Source: Stropharia rugosoannulata (Eukaryota; Basidiomycota; Agaricomycetes; Agaricales; Strophariaceae). Taken from it: DNA of 64,000 nucleotides. Below are positions 9,851-21,613 of the stretch, piece after piece; the first letter of the stretch is position 1; each line of letters begins with the position of its first letter. Under the pieces are notes generated by a model that saw nothing but the letters and a program-made list of their open reading frames with translations, was not told where the DNA came from and ran no database searches. The DNA lies in the NCBI GenBank assembly GCA_028532985.1, contig JANCIK010000005.1:3106501-3170500 (forward strand), written 5' to 3'. The position numbers were made by a program, and so were the translations under genes.

Positions 9851-11873
9851 CTAATGAAGCTTCTCGGTCTTGAATACATGTCGGCGGAGACCATCGTCTC
9901 CGACCTCTTCCACTCGCCGCAGCTTATATTTGAACACCCTCGGTAGGACCTGGGCCCATACTATCCAGTAGAGGAATCCAATCCCGAAGACGGCCCAACC
10001 GGCCACAGCATGAGTCCAGTAAGGGAGATGGATGTAGGGCTCGGCTCCTTCAGGAGGTCGGATGAAGGGCACGACAAAGAGGAAAACGTTAGCAGCACCG
10101 AAGAAGGCGGCGGCAAAGAGGCCAGGAGCTTTGACCTCCGGCCAGTCGGGGTACGGGAAGAAGTGCAGGTATATAACACCAAAGGAGATGCAAGCATTGA
10201 TGACTGATAAGGGATAGGAGATCTGCAAAGTAAAGGTAAACAAACATTTCAATGTCAAATTGTCAAAAAGGCACGTACGACATTCAGAACGAAGTTGTAT
10301 GCATCGCCGGGGGGTAGAGCGAAAATAACAATCAGACAGATAATCAAGTCTGATCAGAATAGCACATTAGTTCGTGATTAATCCGGCTGTAAACAGATAG
10401 ACTGACGGAGAACAAGTCCAACAAGAGGAGCATTGAATGGTCTATTCGACCCCCAGAATTTGCTGAAGGGAAGAATACCCTCGCGGCCCAACTCTTGATT
10501 GACCCGACCTTGACTGAAGACCTATTGCCCATGATAATACACTTAGAACATGAAGTACGGATACTAAATTCTCACATACCACAGACAAGACGTTTCCTAG
10601 AGCTGAGAGAGCGACAAAGACAGAGAGCGCACGCTCGGCTTTAGGTCCATAAACGTTCCTGAACAAAAGTGCGGCAACGAGACGACCAGACCCGGTGATT
10701 TGCTCCTTAGAGGCACCAGCGAAGTATGCGATGTTGGCGAGCAGATAAAGGATAGTGACAACTCCAATTGCGAGCGGGCCAGCGATACGAACGGTGCGCT
10801 GGGGATTCTTCACCTCCGCGAGAGCATAGTTGACATTACTGAATCCGATGTAGGACCAGATGACCTAAATTAGACATGGATTCAACGACATGAAAACATT
10901 ATAGCAGAGCAAAAATAACCCACATTGTACAAACTCAAGCAAAAGGACGAAGCGCTCGCTGTTGTCCCTTCAAATGCGTTTGTGAAGTTGTTCGGCTTTT
11001 CGATTTTCATGTGTCCTCCAAGGGCGACAAAGCCAGTGATGACGATGAAGACGAGAACGATTAGTTTGAAAACACCAAGCACGTTCTGAAGACGCAAACC
11101 CCACTTCAAGGCCGTGCCGTGAAGGAGGACGGCGAAGGTAACGCAAGCGAAGCCGACAAGACGGAGAGTCCAACGTTTGGGCTCGACATCGGCGGCACGT
11201 AGGATGTATTCACCAAATACGAGGGAGTTTCCGGCAGCCCATGCTATGTGGGGTATAAATAAATAAAAATGAACGGTACAACAGAAACGATGACATACCC
11301 AACAAGATTGCATTTGAAGCGAACACGGAGGTGACGAGGAATTTCGGTTTGCGGAATAGATATTCGAGGTAGTTTTTCTCTCCACCGTTCTTGGGAAGAG
11401 CCTAATCGTGAGAAATGTGTCAACAACGCACGAGTCTACACTCAAAATTTGCTCGACGCACCGAACCCCATACGATGTACACATGCATACCCGCCGCAGC
11501 GATGATGGCCCCGATAATCCACATGAACCTTTGAAATAATCAGCCCCATGTTGACCTTTGACCAGACGGAAGGCTCACAGTGATAAACCAACACTTCCAC
11601 TCAGATGCAGAATTGAACTTGGCGTTGCAAAGACACTGCGCGCAGGGGCTGCATGAGTTCGCGAACAAGACTCCAAAAGAATGGCGCGTACCCAGTACCA
11701 ATGATACGGTTGAAGATGATGAAGACGGCGGAGAACAGGCCAATTTGGCGTCGTTCGTGGTTGGGCACGACGTCTTCATGATGGAAGCTGATATTGTCGT
11801 CCGAAGCGACCTCGACAGTGATGTTTTTGTCCTTCAGGAACGACTTCTCATACACTACCGACGTTGAGGACAT
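9851..11873 (-). CDS. Amino-acid permease, LAT/Mup1-like (APC superfamily), copy A
   Basis: Nine exons (minus): 11692-11873, 11579-11635, 11462-11528, 11299-11401, 11243-10924, 10580-10864, 10407-10521, 10279-10349 and 9851-10222, giving 523 aa. The start is the ATG opening MSSTSVVYEK. The protein has about 12 hydrophobic segments. The APC/LAT signature appears early as IIGTG then VFATPSSI, followed by WAAGNSLVFGEY, the loop SYIGFSNVNYALAEVKNP and the FSQGRVNQELGREGILPF block typical of the fungal high-affinity methionine permease group. It likely imports neutral amino acids across the plasma membrane; the substrate is inferred. The paralog at 16429-18425 has the same exon lengths (57, 67, 285, 115, 71 nt). 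This copy keeps one intron (11244-11298) that copy B lacks. Uricase and MAPEG genes lie between the divergent copies. Confidence 0.9.
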
Positions 11874-13322
11874 GGCGTCGAACAGAAAGGAAAGGAAGGG
11901 CAGAGCAAGAGTACGGTTGGCGCAGACAGGCGTAAATAGCTGCTCCTCCTTGGCTCCAGTCCCCACCCAAGAATTTTTCGTCGGATGTCATCAGAATGGC
12001 GAGCTTGAAAACGGGCTCAATGGCAATATGCATATTCCTTGTTCCGAAAGCGCAGTGTGCGCGGAGGCGCGCGGAGGTGGAGAAAATCTTTGCCAAGGCG
12101 CTGAAGGCCGTGATGACGGTCGGAACGGCCGGTCTTTCGATCAGTTCCGCGTCGAGGCACAGGAGCGCACAGGACATCCTAACAGGGCCATCCATTTATA
12201 AAACATCTGCCCTCTCTACCACGCTCTCTTGGTCCATTAAATTCTTGTTAGCCGTGGATTACGCCATTCTACTGCTGGATGTTGTCTACAAAGTCAAGAA
12301 AATGACTAATGGAACCACATGCACAGCTAAACTAATGTCGACAGACCATCATGGAGTGCTTGAGAACAGCCTGGAGCAGAATTACAATTTGTGTAGATGA
12401 AGGTTGGTGTTTCAGAGCTCCTAAACGCTAATCCTGGTATGCTGTTTGCTAATTTATCACAGGCCAAGTTCTGCTTTCCCAACGTGTATGTTGTACGCGG
12501 CCGACCTTCACTAAGGCACCCCGATAGACGCCCGAATATAAACAATTCAGTAAAGCTCGTAGAGAATCTTGCAGCTAACAGCTTGTTCATCGAGGTGTAT
12601 ATCTTCAGTTTACGTACTGTGGTTTAGAATACAAATAATGATGGACTTGTAAGCTTCTTTTTACTTCTATATGACTTATAATATCTGATAGAGTAAAGAA
12701 GAAGGATGCGAAAATCGCTTGCGCATAATTGGTCCGAATCGTGCCCCTGGCTGGTCGGACGACCGCCGACGAGCGCTTGGAGAGAACGAACATCGACAAA
12801 GAAAACAAGCGCTCATTAATCGTGCACGGATGATAAGTCCGATCGGGTGAAAGAGGCGCAAGACCAGACAAAGACCCTGCAAGACCTCGCAAGACACACG
12901 AGAGAATGCATGTATCTGATCTAATCAACAACTTTCCATGTGCTAATAGGTGCTAATTCAACTCTTAGACGCCCCTGTCGGTCACATATTATAGAACTTT
13001 GCAAGATTATTGTAGTATGTCGTAATATGTTCTCCTATATTCCGAAACTTTTTTAAGCTTCCAGGTCCGATTCGAAGGTCGAAAGTTTTATATGAACGAC
13101 AAACAAGCACCATTGCAATGTCTTCGTCCAAAATGAATCCCAAGGCTATATTTAATCTTTCTTATCTTCATTGCGTACTGTTCGACTAGCGGCCCAGATC
13201 CCTTATCTTATCGAATTGCCGACAATATAAGCTTTGAAGATCTTCCCAAATCATTCCTAGCTCTTCACACATCTCTGTTTCTTTCCCATCGCCCTTGAAC
13301 TGCTTCGCATCCATCTACTATT
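11874..13322. other. Intergenic between permease A and uricase
   Basis: Positions 11874-12200 are GC-richer, and both strands are open for 100-plus codons (minus 11848-12195, plus 11996-12400). Neither frame resembles a known protein; this could be permease 5' leader or an unrecognised short gene. The rest is AT-rich. A CT-rich leader precedes the uricase ATG. Confidence 0.3.
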
Positions 13323-14689
13323 ATGTCTGCAGCTTCCCTAAGTGAATTGGCTACCGCACGCTACGGAAAGACCAACGTCAGAGTTTTCCGCGTTGTCCGA
13401 GAGGGAAGTTGGCAACATGTTGTGGAATACAACGTTGAGGCTCTCTTAGAAGGTTCTATTGCGACGAGGTACAGTACTCAATGTCGACGCAGCAACTACC
13501 AGTGAGGTTGAACATAATTATAGCTATACAGAAGCGGACAACTCAGTGGTCGTAGCTACTGACTCCAGTAAGCCTTTCTACTTGAAAATCACCATCATGA
13601 ATAAACGTTCTGATATTTTTTTCGGAATTTCAGTCAAGAACATCACCTACTGTGCGTCGTAGCCAGAAATTCATTTGTGCGAAATTTTGACAGCTTTCCA
13701 GATATTGCTAAAATCTCACCGCACATCCTCAGTGCTGAGAAATTTGCACTTCATCTGGGAACCTTCCTCGTATCGAAATACGCACACATCACCAAGGCGT
13801 TCGTCACCCTTGAGCAGCTTCGATGGACCCGCATCCAGGTTTCAGATAATGGAAAGACAACAGAACACCCACACTCATTCTATAGAGACGGAGATGATAA
13901 GCGTATTGTTAAGGTCGAGGTACGTACTACACGGGATCTCTTTCTTATATGTTTTTGACACGTTCGCAGGTTGACGGGACCGCGGGAAAGGACAAACTCG
14001 TTGGCAAGCTCGTCTCTGGCATCTCAGATCTCCTTGGTTCGTCACTATATGTACACTATGACTTTCAAATTGACATCACCCCTGTGTTGTAGTTCTCAAA
14101 TCGACCGGCTCTGCTTTCGAAAACTTCTACAGAGATGAATATACCACTCTCGTCCCTGTTGACGACCGAATCTTCTCTACCTCAGTAGACCTTACGTATA
14201 CATTCACCGACATCGCGATTCCTATTCCCAAAGACGAGAAGAAGCTCGACTTTGTTATCCCTCTGCAGAAAGGCGAGGACGGCTACGCCGGTAGCGTGTG
14301 GGACGAGGATGTCCCGGCTCGTGCTCGGGCAGCAACGCTCGAGATTTTTGCTGTAGATGAGAGTGCCAGTGTTCAGGTAAGTAATAGAATTCTGAGGCGG
14401 AGTTTTATTGAATGACTAACTCTTATCTAGGCAACACTTTACAAGATGGCCCAACGGATCATTGCTGAAAATGGCTCCGTCCAGTCAGTGACATATTCTC
14501 TGCCTAACAAGCATTACATTCCCGTGGATATGAAGTACATCGGTGTTGATAATACCACTCCGTAAGTCCTTTTTTATGAACGTCGGAAATTATGTCACTA
14601 ATTATGACCTCTCCAGCGCCCTCGCCGAAGTCTTCGTACCAATAGCTCATCCCAGTGGCCTCATTACAGCCACTATTTCCCGAAAATAA
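13323..14689 (+). CDS. Urate oxidase (uricase)
   Basis: Eight exons: 13323-13468, 13524-13567, 13634-13651 (only 18 nt), 13702-13919, 13970-14036, 14093-14376, 14431-14561 and 14617-14689, giving 326 aa in phase. It oxidises urate to 5-hydroxyisourate in purine breakdown and is normally peroxisomal. Active-site residues known from the Aspergillus enzyme are all present: K16 (RYGK), T61-D62 (VVVATDS), F173, R190, V258-Q259 (ASVQ), and N285 and H287 (LPNKHY). The family block DEYTTL and the HLGTFLVSKYAHITKAF segment are also clear. The protein ends at ...TATISRK, about where the Aspergillus enzyme continues into its SKL tail, so no canonical PTS1 is visible. It may provide ammonium next to the amino-acid permeases (inference). 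Confidence 0.95.
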
Positions 14690-15143
14690 TAAACACGTAG
14701 GATTTATGTACTATCTATCCCTTCAAATCTATATATGAATATGTACGTGGTCTACATGCATTGTCAGACGCCGTTGATTCAAAATAAGGAAGCGAATGGT
14801 CGGATTCCCATTGCCGTAATAATCGATAAAACAGGCTAAGTGATCTCCTAAATTAGCGAGATGCTTCTCCTACAATTAGCCCGCACAAAGTCCCTTACTT
14901 CAAGCTATCCACCTTTTGGCATTATACTTGAGTATATGCGTTGTCTGAGAATAATTGGCCCACTTATATAAGAGCTCTGCGACTGAAGCTGAAGTCCTAG
15001 TGTCTCGGGATAAGCCGCATACCCAGTGCTAGCGATGTCATCGAGGATTCGATAATCTTAGACAGTTGACTCTCTCTACACGACCACAACCACCAGTCTT
15101 TAGCCAGTGGTGATCTCTCCCCGTCAGAACTCAAATAATTGCA
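14690..15143. other. Intergenic between uricase and MAPEG gene
   Basis: No gene is seen. A TTATATAAG element near 14964-14972 is the best promoter candidate for the MAPEG gene at 15144. Confidence 0.3.
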
Positions 15144-15950
15144 ATGACCATCATTATCACTCTACCTGAGGGGTACATCTCTACTTCGTTTATGATGCTC
15201 ACCTCATTCACATACGGCGCATACAATCAGTACCCAGTACCTCGGTGCTGCGTTCGTCTCGACTGTCTTTCTGCTTCTCGGACAATCAAAGCTGGTTGGA
15301 AATTACCGAAAGAAGGCCAACATCGCGTATCCTCAAAGTAAGTCCCTGGGACATGATGCTTACATGAGGACCCTGATAACTGGTTGCAGTGTATGCGGAT
15401 AAGGCTCAGCAGGACACCTCCCGGGATGCTAGGGTATTCAACTGCGCTCAACGTATGCGCTCATATAAATCTCTTCGTTTACATTATTAAATTTTACGGC
15501 ACTATTAACCTCAATAGGCGCCCATCAGAACACCCTCGAAAGCATCCCCATCGTCTATGTATCGTACGACCTTTTCCTCATCATTTTGATGCATATGTTC
15601 ACACGTTGATGGCTGTCCAGTGCATTCATGACAGGATTGAAGTTCCCTGTCCTTGCAGCGGCCGGCCTAGGACTATGGACGCTTTCGCGTATTTCGTACA
15701 CCCGCGGGTATATCACTGGGGACCCAGACAAGGCAGGTAGACTGCGAGTGAAAAAATATGCCTTCGCTAATCAAACTTGCAGAGGGCGACTCCTTTGTTT
15801 ATGGCAGGGATGGTTTCGACTCTAGGTATATCTCTATTTTTCAATACCGCCGTACATGCATTTACAGATAAATTTGTGGCAGGACTTGTTGGGACCTCGG
15901 CCTATATTTCCGGAGTCGCCTTGTACCGTGGCATCATTACGATTTTTTAG
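15144..15950 (+). CDS. MAPEG-family microsomal glutathione S-transferase-like protein
   Basis: Seven exons: 15144-15172, 15231-15337, 15390-15452, 15518-15563, 15621-15732, 15783-15825 and 15868-15950, giving 160 aa, the usual size for MGST3-like MAPEG proteins. Sequence marks are MTIIITLPEG at the start, FNCAQRAHQNTLESIPIVYV (the MAPEG core) and GYITGDPDK near the end. There are four hydrophobic helices, so it is an integral ER or outer-membrane protein, probably with glutathione transferase or peroxidase activity. The intron at 15733-15782 must begin with GC (AAG|GCAGGT) to keep phase. Using the nearby GT donor instead breaks the conserved last helix (FVAGLVGTSAYISG). Confidence 0.88.
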
Positions 15951-16428
15951 ATTGTAAAGCACTTTGTTGTATTTTCTGCAGTTTTATGTCTGTGTCATGT
16001 AACAGCGTAAAATGACTGCACAACCTGACAAGATTGTCGAGCAAGTGAACGAGATGACTTCTGAACGGAAACAGCGTGATCTAAATATAGTTTTAGTAGT
16101 GTCGCGTAAGCTGCGTTTGTTTTTTCACGGCACAGCCGGTATCTGGGCTGCTCCTAAGTCTCGAATATCATGGAAAAATGTTTTCTGCTGGATGATTGTC
16201 TCGAAAGCACGCCTTCATCATTTTGACTTGACTAGTCAACATACACCTTTCAGTCCGAGCAAGATTCGCTACCACGAAGCTCGTGATCAAAAAACATGCA
16301 ATGCCCGAGCATTGCGCCATACATCAACCTTAAATCGCAAGCGAGACTGACTAGTCCTTTCGGAATTGACATCGACTCGATGTCATTACTCCTTCCCACC
16401 CATTCTTATTCTCTTTCCTCAAGCTAGA
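15951..16428. other. Intergenic upstream of permease B
   Basis: No gene is recognised. An open frame at 16012-16350 has no family resemblance and no splice support. A pyrimidine-rich stretch just before 16429 fits a fungal 5' leader. Confidence 0.3.
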
Positions 16429-18425
16429 ATGTCCTCTTCAGTGATCCAGAGGGGACAGCAGCTCGAACGGAGTGGCTATGGAACGATGCCAGCCACCCAG
16501 GTGGTGTCGAAGACGCGCCATATTGGGGTCGTGTCGGCCGTATTCATGATCTTTAACAGGATTATAGGAACTGGGTGCGCTATGATTTCCGCGACAGAAT
16601 GGTGTTTGGCGTCTCTGATCCAGCATTCAGAATTTACGCAACTCCGGGCACGATATTGGGATTTAGTGGTAGCATTGGACTATCATTGTACGCTTGAATC
16701 CGTGAAATCACTGCGAGAAAAACATGCTGACTTGCGAGTAGTGTGATGTGGCTTATTGGCGCGATTATAGCTGCATGTGGTATGCAGGTATACATCATTT
16801 GGGGTACTGTACGTTAGCAAAATCTTCTTCAGATTTATGCCCTATTCATGCAGATTACAGGCTCTGCCTCAGAATGGCGGCGAGAAGAACTACCTAGAAT
16901 ACCTCTTTCCGGCTCATCGACGGCTCGTCACGTCGATGTACGCTTCATACTCCGTCCTATTGGCTTTTGCCGCCGGGAACAGTCTTGTATTCGCGGAATA
17001 CGCTCTGTCTTCTTTGGCATACGCGTCTACGAACACCGAGGATTCGCTATTATCTCCTGTCCGACTGGTTGCCTCCCTCTGCCTGACGTTTTCTGTCCTG
17101 CTTCACGGGCTTCATATTCCTTGGGGACTGCGCTTGCAAAACACACTCGGCTTTATGAAGTTGGTCATACTCCTAGCCGTAGTTGTTACAGGCGGGTTTG
17201 CGGTGGCGGGACACCTACAACCGGACGTAGGCCGTCCAGGCAATTTTGATAGCTGGGACAAAGTCTGGGAGGGCAGCCAGACAAGCGGGAGTGCATTTTG
17301 CACTTGTCTCTATAACGTATGTGCCAAGTTATGTAGCATATATGCACCCTCTAACGTTCACGTAGGTTATCTGGTCGTATGTCGGCTTTTCCAACGCCAA
17401 TTATGCCCTGTCTGAGATGAAGAATCCTGGACGCACGCTGCGTATAGCGGGGCCCGTTGCTATCCTTACTGTCACTGTTTTCTACATCCTGTGCAATGTG
17501 GCATATTTCTCTGCAGCTAGCAAGGCCGAGATCATCGGTTCGGGCAGACTCGTCGCCTCTCTACTTTTTAGAAACGTTTGGGGAGATCGTGCTGAGAGGC
17601 TTTTGGACGGTTTTGTAGCCTTGTCAGCACTCGGGAACGTACTCTCAGTGGTAAGTATTACTAGCATATAGACTTTCAACGGGATTTCTCACAATCATCC
17701 TCCCTTACCAGCTATTCTCCCAAGGTCGCGTAAATCAAGAGCTTGGGAAAGAAGGGATTTTGCCGTACAGCGATTTCTGGAAATCGGATTGGCCCGCTAA
17801 AGCACCTCTTGCAGGGCTGGCTCTGCGTATGTCTCCCGCCAGTCTTTCTGCATGTGTTGTGACTGATCTTGCGGCAGACTGGACCACATGTCACTTCGTC
17901 ATCTTCGCTCTTCCTGCGGGAGATGCTTATAACTTTGTTATCAATGTTGTACGTATAAACTACTATTTCACGTTTCCCCAATGTGCTTAACAGTAGCAGA
18001 TCTCATACCCCTTAGCCGTTATCAACGGCGCTATCTCCCTTGGACTCATATACCTCGTATTGCATTCTACCAGCATCTCTATACCCACCCTGGATATCCT
18101 GCGTCGTACGTCCAAAATGCGTTCTTCCTCCGAAGTATCAACCCCACTCCTCAATGATCTTCCGTCATCAACATCTACGGACCGTATAACACCCTCAGAC
18201 CACGACCATGAACGACCGAAGTTTCTTCCTACTCTTTCACTCCTTGCTCCAGCATTCCTATTCGGCATAGCAAACATCTTTCTTTTTCTTGTCCCACTCC
18301 TTCCTCCGCCACCTGGGGTCAAGGTATACGAGCATCTGCCTTACTGGGCCCATGTATTGGGCGGTTGGCTTGTAGCAGGATTCGGAGCGATATGGTGGTA
18401 CTTGCGTGAACGGGTCAGGTTGTAA
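16429..18425 (+). CDS. Amino-acid permease, LAT/Mup1-like (APC superfamily), copy B
   Basis: Eight exons: 16429-16574, 16631-16687, 16742-16808, 16861-17316, 17366-17650, 17712-17826, 17878-17948 and 18000-18425, giving 540 aa. Start MSSSVIQRGQ. It shares with copy A the IIGTG/IYATPGTILG signature, ALPQNGGEKNYLEYLF, AAGNSLVFAEY, the SYVGFSNANYALSEMKNP loop and FSQGRVNQELGKEGILPY. It adds a hydrophilic Ser/Asp-rich loop (TPLLNDLPSS...) before the last two membrane segments. The sub-terminal exon at 16861 replaces two exons of copy A. It is likely a plasma-membrane amino-acid importer with a different substrate or expression from copy A (inference). The gene runs divergently from copy A across the uricase and MAPEG genes. 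Confidence 0.9.
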
Positions 18426-18522
18426 TATCATACATAGATTGGACTGTACAGGAAGTAGATGTATTATATGACATATGTAATTATACTATACGTATATAGC
18501 CTGAGATGCTGGTTGTAGACTG

Positions 18523-18993
18523 CTATGAATATCGAGGAACGTAAGGGTATGTTGGCTGTAGATAGCCCATTATCCAGTCGCCGTCAGGATCTATCTGGGA
18601 AGGGAAGTCCCTGCCAGTGATAAAGAGGTACAGGTGCCGCAATGCCTTGTAGAAGCGCACGCGGTTGTCGTACTGTTGCGTCTTCCGTAGACGCTCCGCC
18701 GTTAGCCGCAAAATAGAGTCTACTTGAGCGACGTAGTCTTTAAGTGCAGACGGCCTCTGCAGGGCGACGATATCTGGTTTGTAGAAGGCCGCCTAGGATT
18801 AAGTTGGTGTCATGAGTTGGATGTGACGTTGTGGATGTGGTGTACTCACTTTCGAATCGGCTACCCCAAACTCGTGGTAGTACAGGTTGAGCCAGGCTGC
18901 TACTCGGAGCCGGAATGGCTCTTGCGGCTGAGGCTGGGAAGTCGATGCATGTCCTGCATGCCATTCTCCCCCTGAAGGCATCCCATAGTCCAT
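18523..18993 (-). CDS. Small two-exon orphan protein
   Basis: Exons 18850-18993 and 18523-18792 (minus) join in phase 0 over a 57-nt GTGAGT...CCTAG intron, giving 137 aa. The N-terminal ~25 residues are Gly/Ser/Gln/Pro-rich (MDYGMPSGGEWHAG). The rest is predicted helical with aromatic and basic residues (AAWLNLYYHEF, RVRFYKALRHLYLFITG). It ends PTYPYVPRYS. It has no signal peptide or clear membrane segment. The two exons have consistent codon structure and GC3 bias, so I think it is a real gene. It lies 97 bp from the 3' end of permease B, tail to tail. I do not recognise the family; a helix-turn-helix-like or RNA-associated small protein is only a guess. Confidence 0.6.
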
Positions 18994-19792
18994 GGAACGT
19001 TAGACACAGTCAACGTATGCGAAGAATCAAGTGAACGATGATGCAGCAAGCGCCCTGCGCCCAAGAGGGGCAAATCGAAAGAAACAGGCGAAAAAGAGGA
19101 GGTAAAAGGCTAAAGCATAGGTATCGTTGCTAAAGGTTTTGTAGTTGGCCATGTTATTGTTAAGGAGAATTTGGGTTCAGGCCGGTTTGAGAGTAACTAC
19201 ATAATAGCATTAGTTTGCCGTTATTGTTAAACGTTTAAACGCTGCTGGGCTCGAGCTTGGATTTCTGGTCTGCTTTAAAGGAAGTCATTTGGAAGTCGTA
19301 TCATAAAAGCCAATTATAAGTCGTCAAATATCACGATCTGATCATGGTCGTTGACCGACCAGTGCCATACAGCAATCATACAGTGTGGAGCAGAACTTGA
19401 CATTTGTATATTTCAACATCGTATACTTCAAGTATACTTTCGAATAGATTGGGATTCGGGAACAAAAGGGTGTGTCCTTAAGCACGTGCCAGTGGCGGCT
19501 GGATTCTTTTGTCGGAGAATGAATGTTATTTTTACCAATTTGGGCCCTGACGTAATATGCACTCGGGCGCTTATTTGGCGTTTAAGCGCTTAGGACATCA
19601 TACGATGTCAGCCATAAGGCAACAGTGACCATCCTCACTTCCATTCAACGAATACTGAGTTAAACGGAACAGCGTCGGAGATTAGTTGCAATTTAGTATA
19701 ATTTCCCAGTGCAAGAAGTAACGTTTGTGTGTGCCAAGCACTGCGACTTATTCGGAGTATCTTATTGCGCCGATGCCCTATCATAAGTATGT
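18994..19792. other. Intergenic, no gene recognised
   Basis: AT-rich sequence lying between the 5' side of the 18523-18993 gene and the 3' end of the first DUF6534 gene. No supported coding frame is seen. Confidence 0.3.
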
Positions 19793-21613
19793 TTAGACCT
19801 ATTATGACGGATGATTTGATTTGGTAAACAGCAATGTATATTTGTAGTACATACCTTATCCTGCGTCTTTTCACGAACGAAGTCCTCAACAACAAGCCTC
19901 TCTTTAGTCACGGTGACTACAACGTTAGAGGTATTTGGCGAGTCAGGGCTAGAGATGTTAAAGCCACTGTGAATTACATTTCGCATTTGATGTCCATGTT
20001 CGGCAGTATGGACCTCTCTCCACGTCGGTGAGTGGGATCTAATAGTCATACTAATCCGGCTATTTAGCATTGCCAGCAGGGAGGTGCCATATAGTCCGGA
20101 TAGGGCAGTGATGGGGCATATATAGTACGGTGGGTGCCCGGGCAAAAAGTTAACTCCTAAAGCAATGACTGAGACACTGGCTACTGGCAAAAAAATGTCA
20201 GAACTCGTCAATATCGAGTGATAAAGCGATTTGGACCTGTCAGGACTCCTGTTTCAACCGTTGACTGAATAATCCTGTTGACCAAGCTATGTGTTTCTCT
20301 GAAGTGTTCTCCGGCGCTAATGTGCCGTTTAAGCTGTAAAGGTTTTGGTCACTACGACCTTTGGACTGTCTATCAAGCACTCACGTAGTAGGTCATGTAG
20401 CAGGCTATCATGACGTCACACAGAGCGGCGCTTCCTTCCCATAGCTGGTAGCCTTTCTGATTAGATTAGAAACATCAGAAATTTAACCATTTAGTTTTTT
20501 CCGGTTTCTCACCCTGGAAACAGCAATAAAACCGCAAAAAACAGGAAACTTCTTTCTTCGGAAACATATGTATGGTAGATCGGAAACCAAAAAGGGAATC
20601 AAGCCTGATAATTACCATTTCTATTCATATTACCGTGCTTCTGAATTGCTTCTGAAGCTTAATCTTAAGCTGAAATGTAAGTACGGTTTCCTGAAACAGA
20701 AAAACCGAACAAAACTAAAGAAACCCGGATACTAAATGGACAACTTTCTGATGAAGCGAATAGGAAGACACATTACTGACCCCCGCAAGAATAAATGTCA
20801 ATGGTACGTCCAGGCCGCTGACTACTGCGGTCAGTTTTAAGTGAACCGCAAGTGCAATTGCGCAGCCGAAAGAAGTCACAGAAGTCTGCATTGGGTTAGT
20901 GACATGCATGAACTGTAACAGAAAGAAGAAATATATAACTCACAGTAAGTGTAAACACTGTTGGACAAAGTTTTCGAGAAATGACATAAATGCGCCAGGC
21001 ATAAAATGCCTGCACAGATATACCCACTAGCCCATGAAAGTACTGTAAGGATACGTACAGCACATTAGGTATACAGGACTTACTTAAGCCCCCGATTACA
21101 CACACTGAGAGCCAGAGTGTACCAACGCGATCTGCTGTACCTGGGTCTTCGAGTCCATTCGCCAAATGTCGGAAAGAGGTTTCTGTGAGTAAAAGCGTCT
21201 GGGTCGTCTGTAAGATTGTAACAAGTGCAACAAGAAGGCGCATAAAAAGTCTGTCTTCTGAGAACACCCTGTAATAGGTGTCTGCAGAATTTGGTTCAAT
21301 GCTCGTTAGCCATTGTATATGTTTGAGCCAGTATAAACCGTAAGTCAAATGCTTACAAACTTGGATGATCAAGGTCCCGAGGAGTCCCCACGCAAACAAA
21401 CTGGAAATAAGCTACCAAGCATAGACGTTTAAATCTGCGCATCCCTTTACTGGGCTTAACTAACCAACGGTCCTACTCTGTATGACAATGCCATAAAGAA
21501 AAGTCAGACGGTGCTTAATAGTCCATACATACTGAGCGCACTCACATTTTTACAAGAGCTTTATCTTCCATATGCAGAGTAGCCAGCGTAGAATTAACAG
21601 CTAGCGCCGACAT
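19793..21613 (-). CDS. DUF6534-type multi-pass membrane protein, copy 1
   Basis: Ten exons (minus): 21546-21613, 21465-21477 (13 nt), 21357-21411, 21084-21281, 20944-21026, 20781-20885, 20385-20444, 20237-20333, 19855-20180 and 19793-19798, giving 336 aa. About seven hydrophobic segments are visible. Family blocks: FAWGLLGTLIIQV, the QTTQTLLLTETSF helix, VQAFYAWRIYVISRK, LWEGSAALCD, and a C-terminal FLPGHPPYYICP segment before a hydrophilic cytoplasmic tail. DUF6534 proteins are expanded in Agaricomycetes and their function is not established. Exons 2-8 have exactly the lengths of the other two copies (13, 55, 198, 83, 105, 60, 97). Intron 6 (20445-20780) is 336 nt because of an inserted inverted-repeat element. 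The start at 21613 is chosen because the splice-linked 13-nt exon and the copies agree there. Confidence 0.85.
20473..20753. mobile_element. MITE-like inverted-repeat element inside an intron
   Basis: The left end CATCAGAAATTTAACCATTT (20473 on) and the reverse complement of the right end, CATCAGAAAGTTGTCCATTT (20753 back), match. They continue through TAG...CCGGTTTC versus TAG...CCGGGTTTC, giving imperfect terminal inverted repeats of about 36 nt. The 281-bp element has no ORF. It carries repeated GGAAAC/GGTTTC motifs near both ends, as subterminal repeats of hAT-like MITEs do. It lies wholly within intron 6 of DUF6534 copy 1. Without it the intron would be 55 nt, like its paralogs. I do not see a clear target-site duplication. 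Confidence 0.6.

Noticed and set aside
11848..12400. Opposing 115- and 134-codon frames upstream of permease A
   Set aside because: Both strands are equally open and neither resembles a known protein, so neither can be chosen; left as intergenic.
13469..13502. A 34-nt intron in uricase ending at CTACCAG
   Set aside because: Too short, and it adds residues absent from the family; the 55-nt version ending at TTATAG gives the conserved SYTEADNS block.
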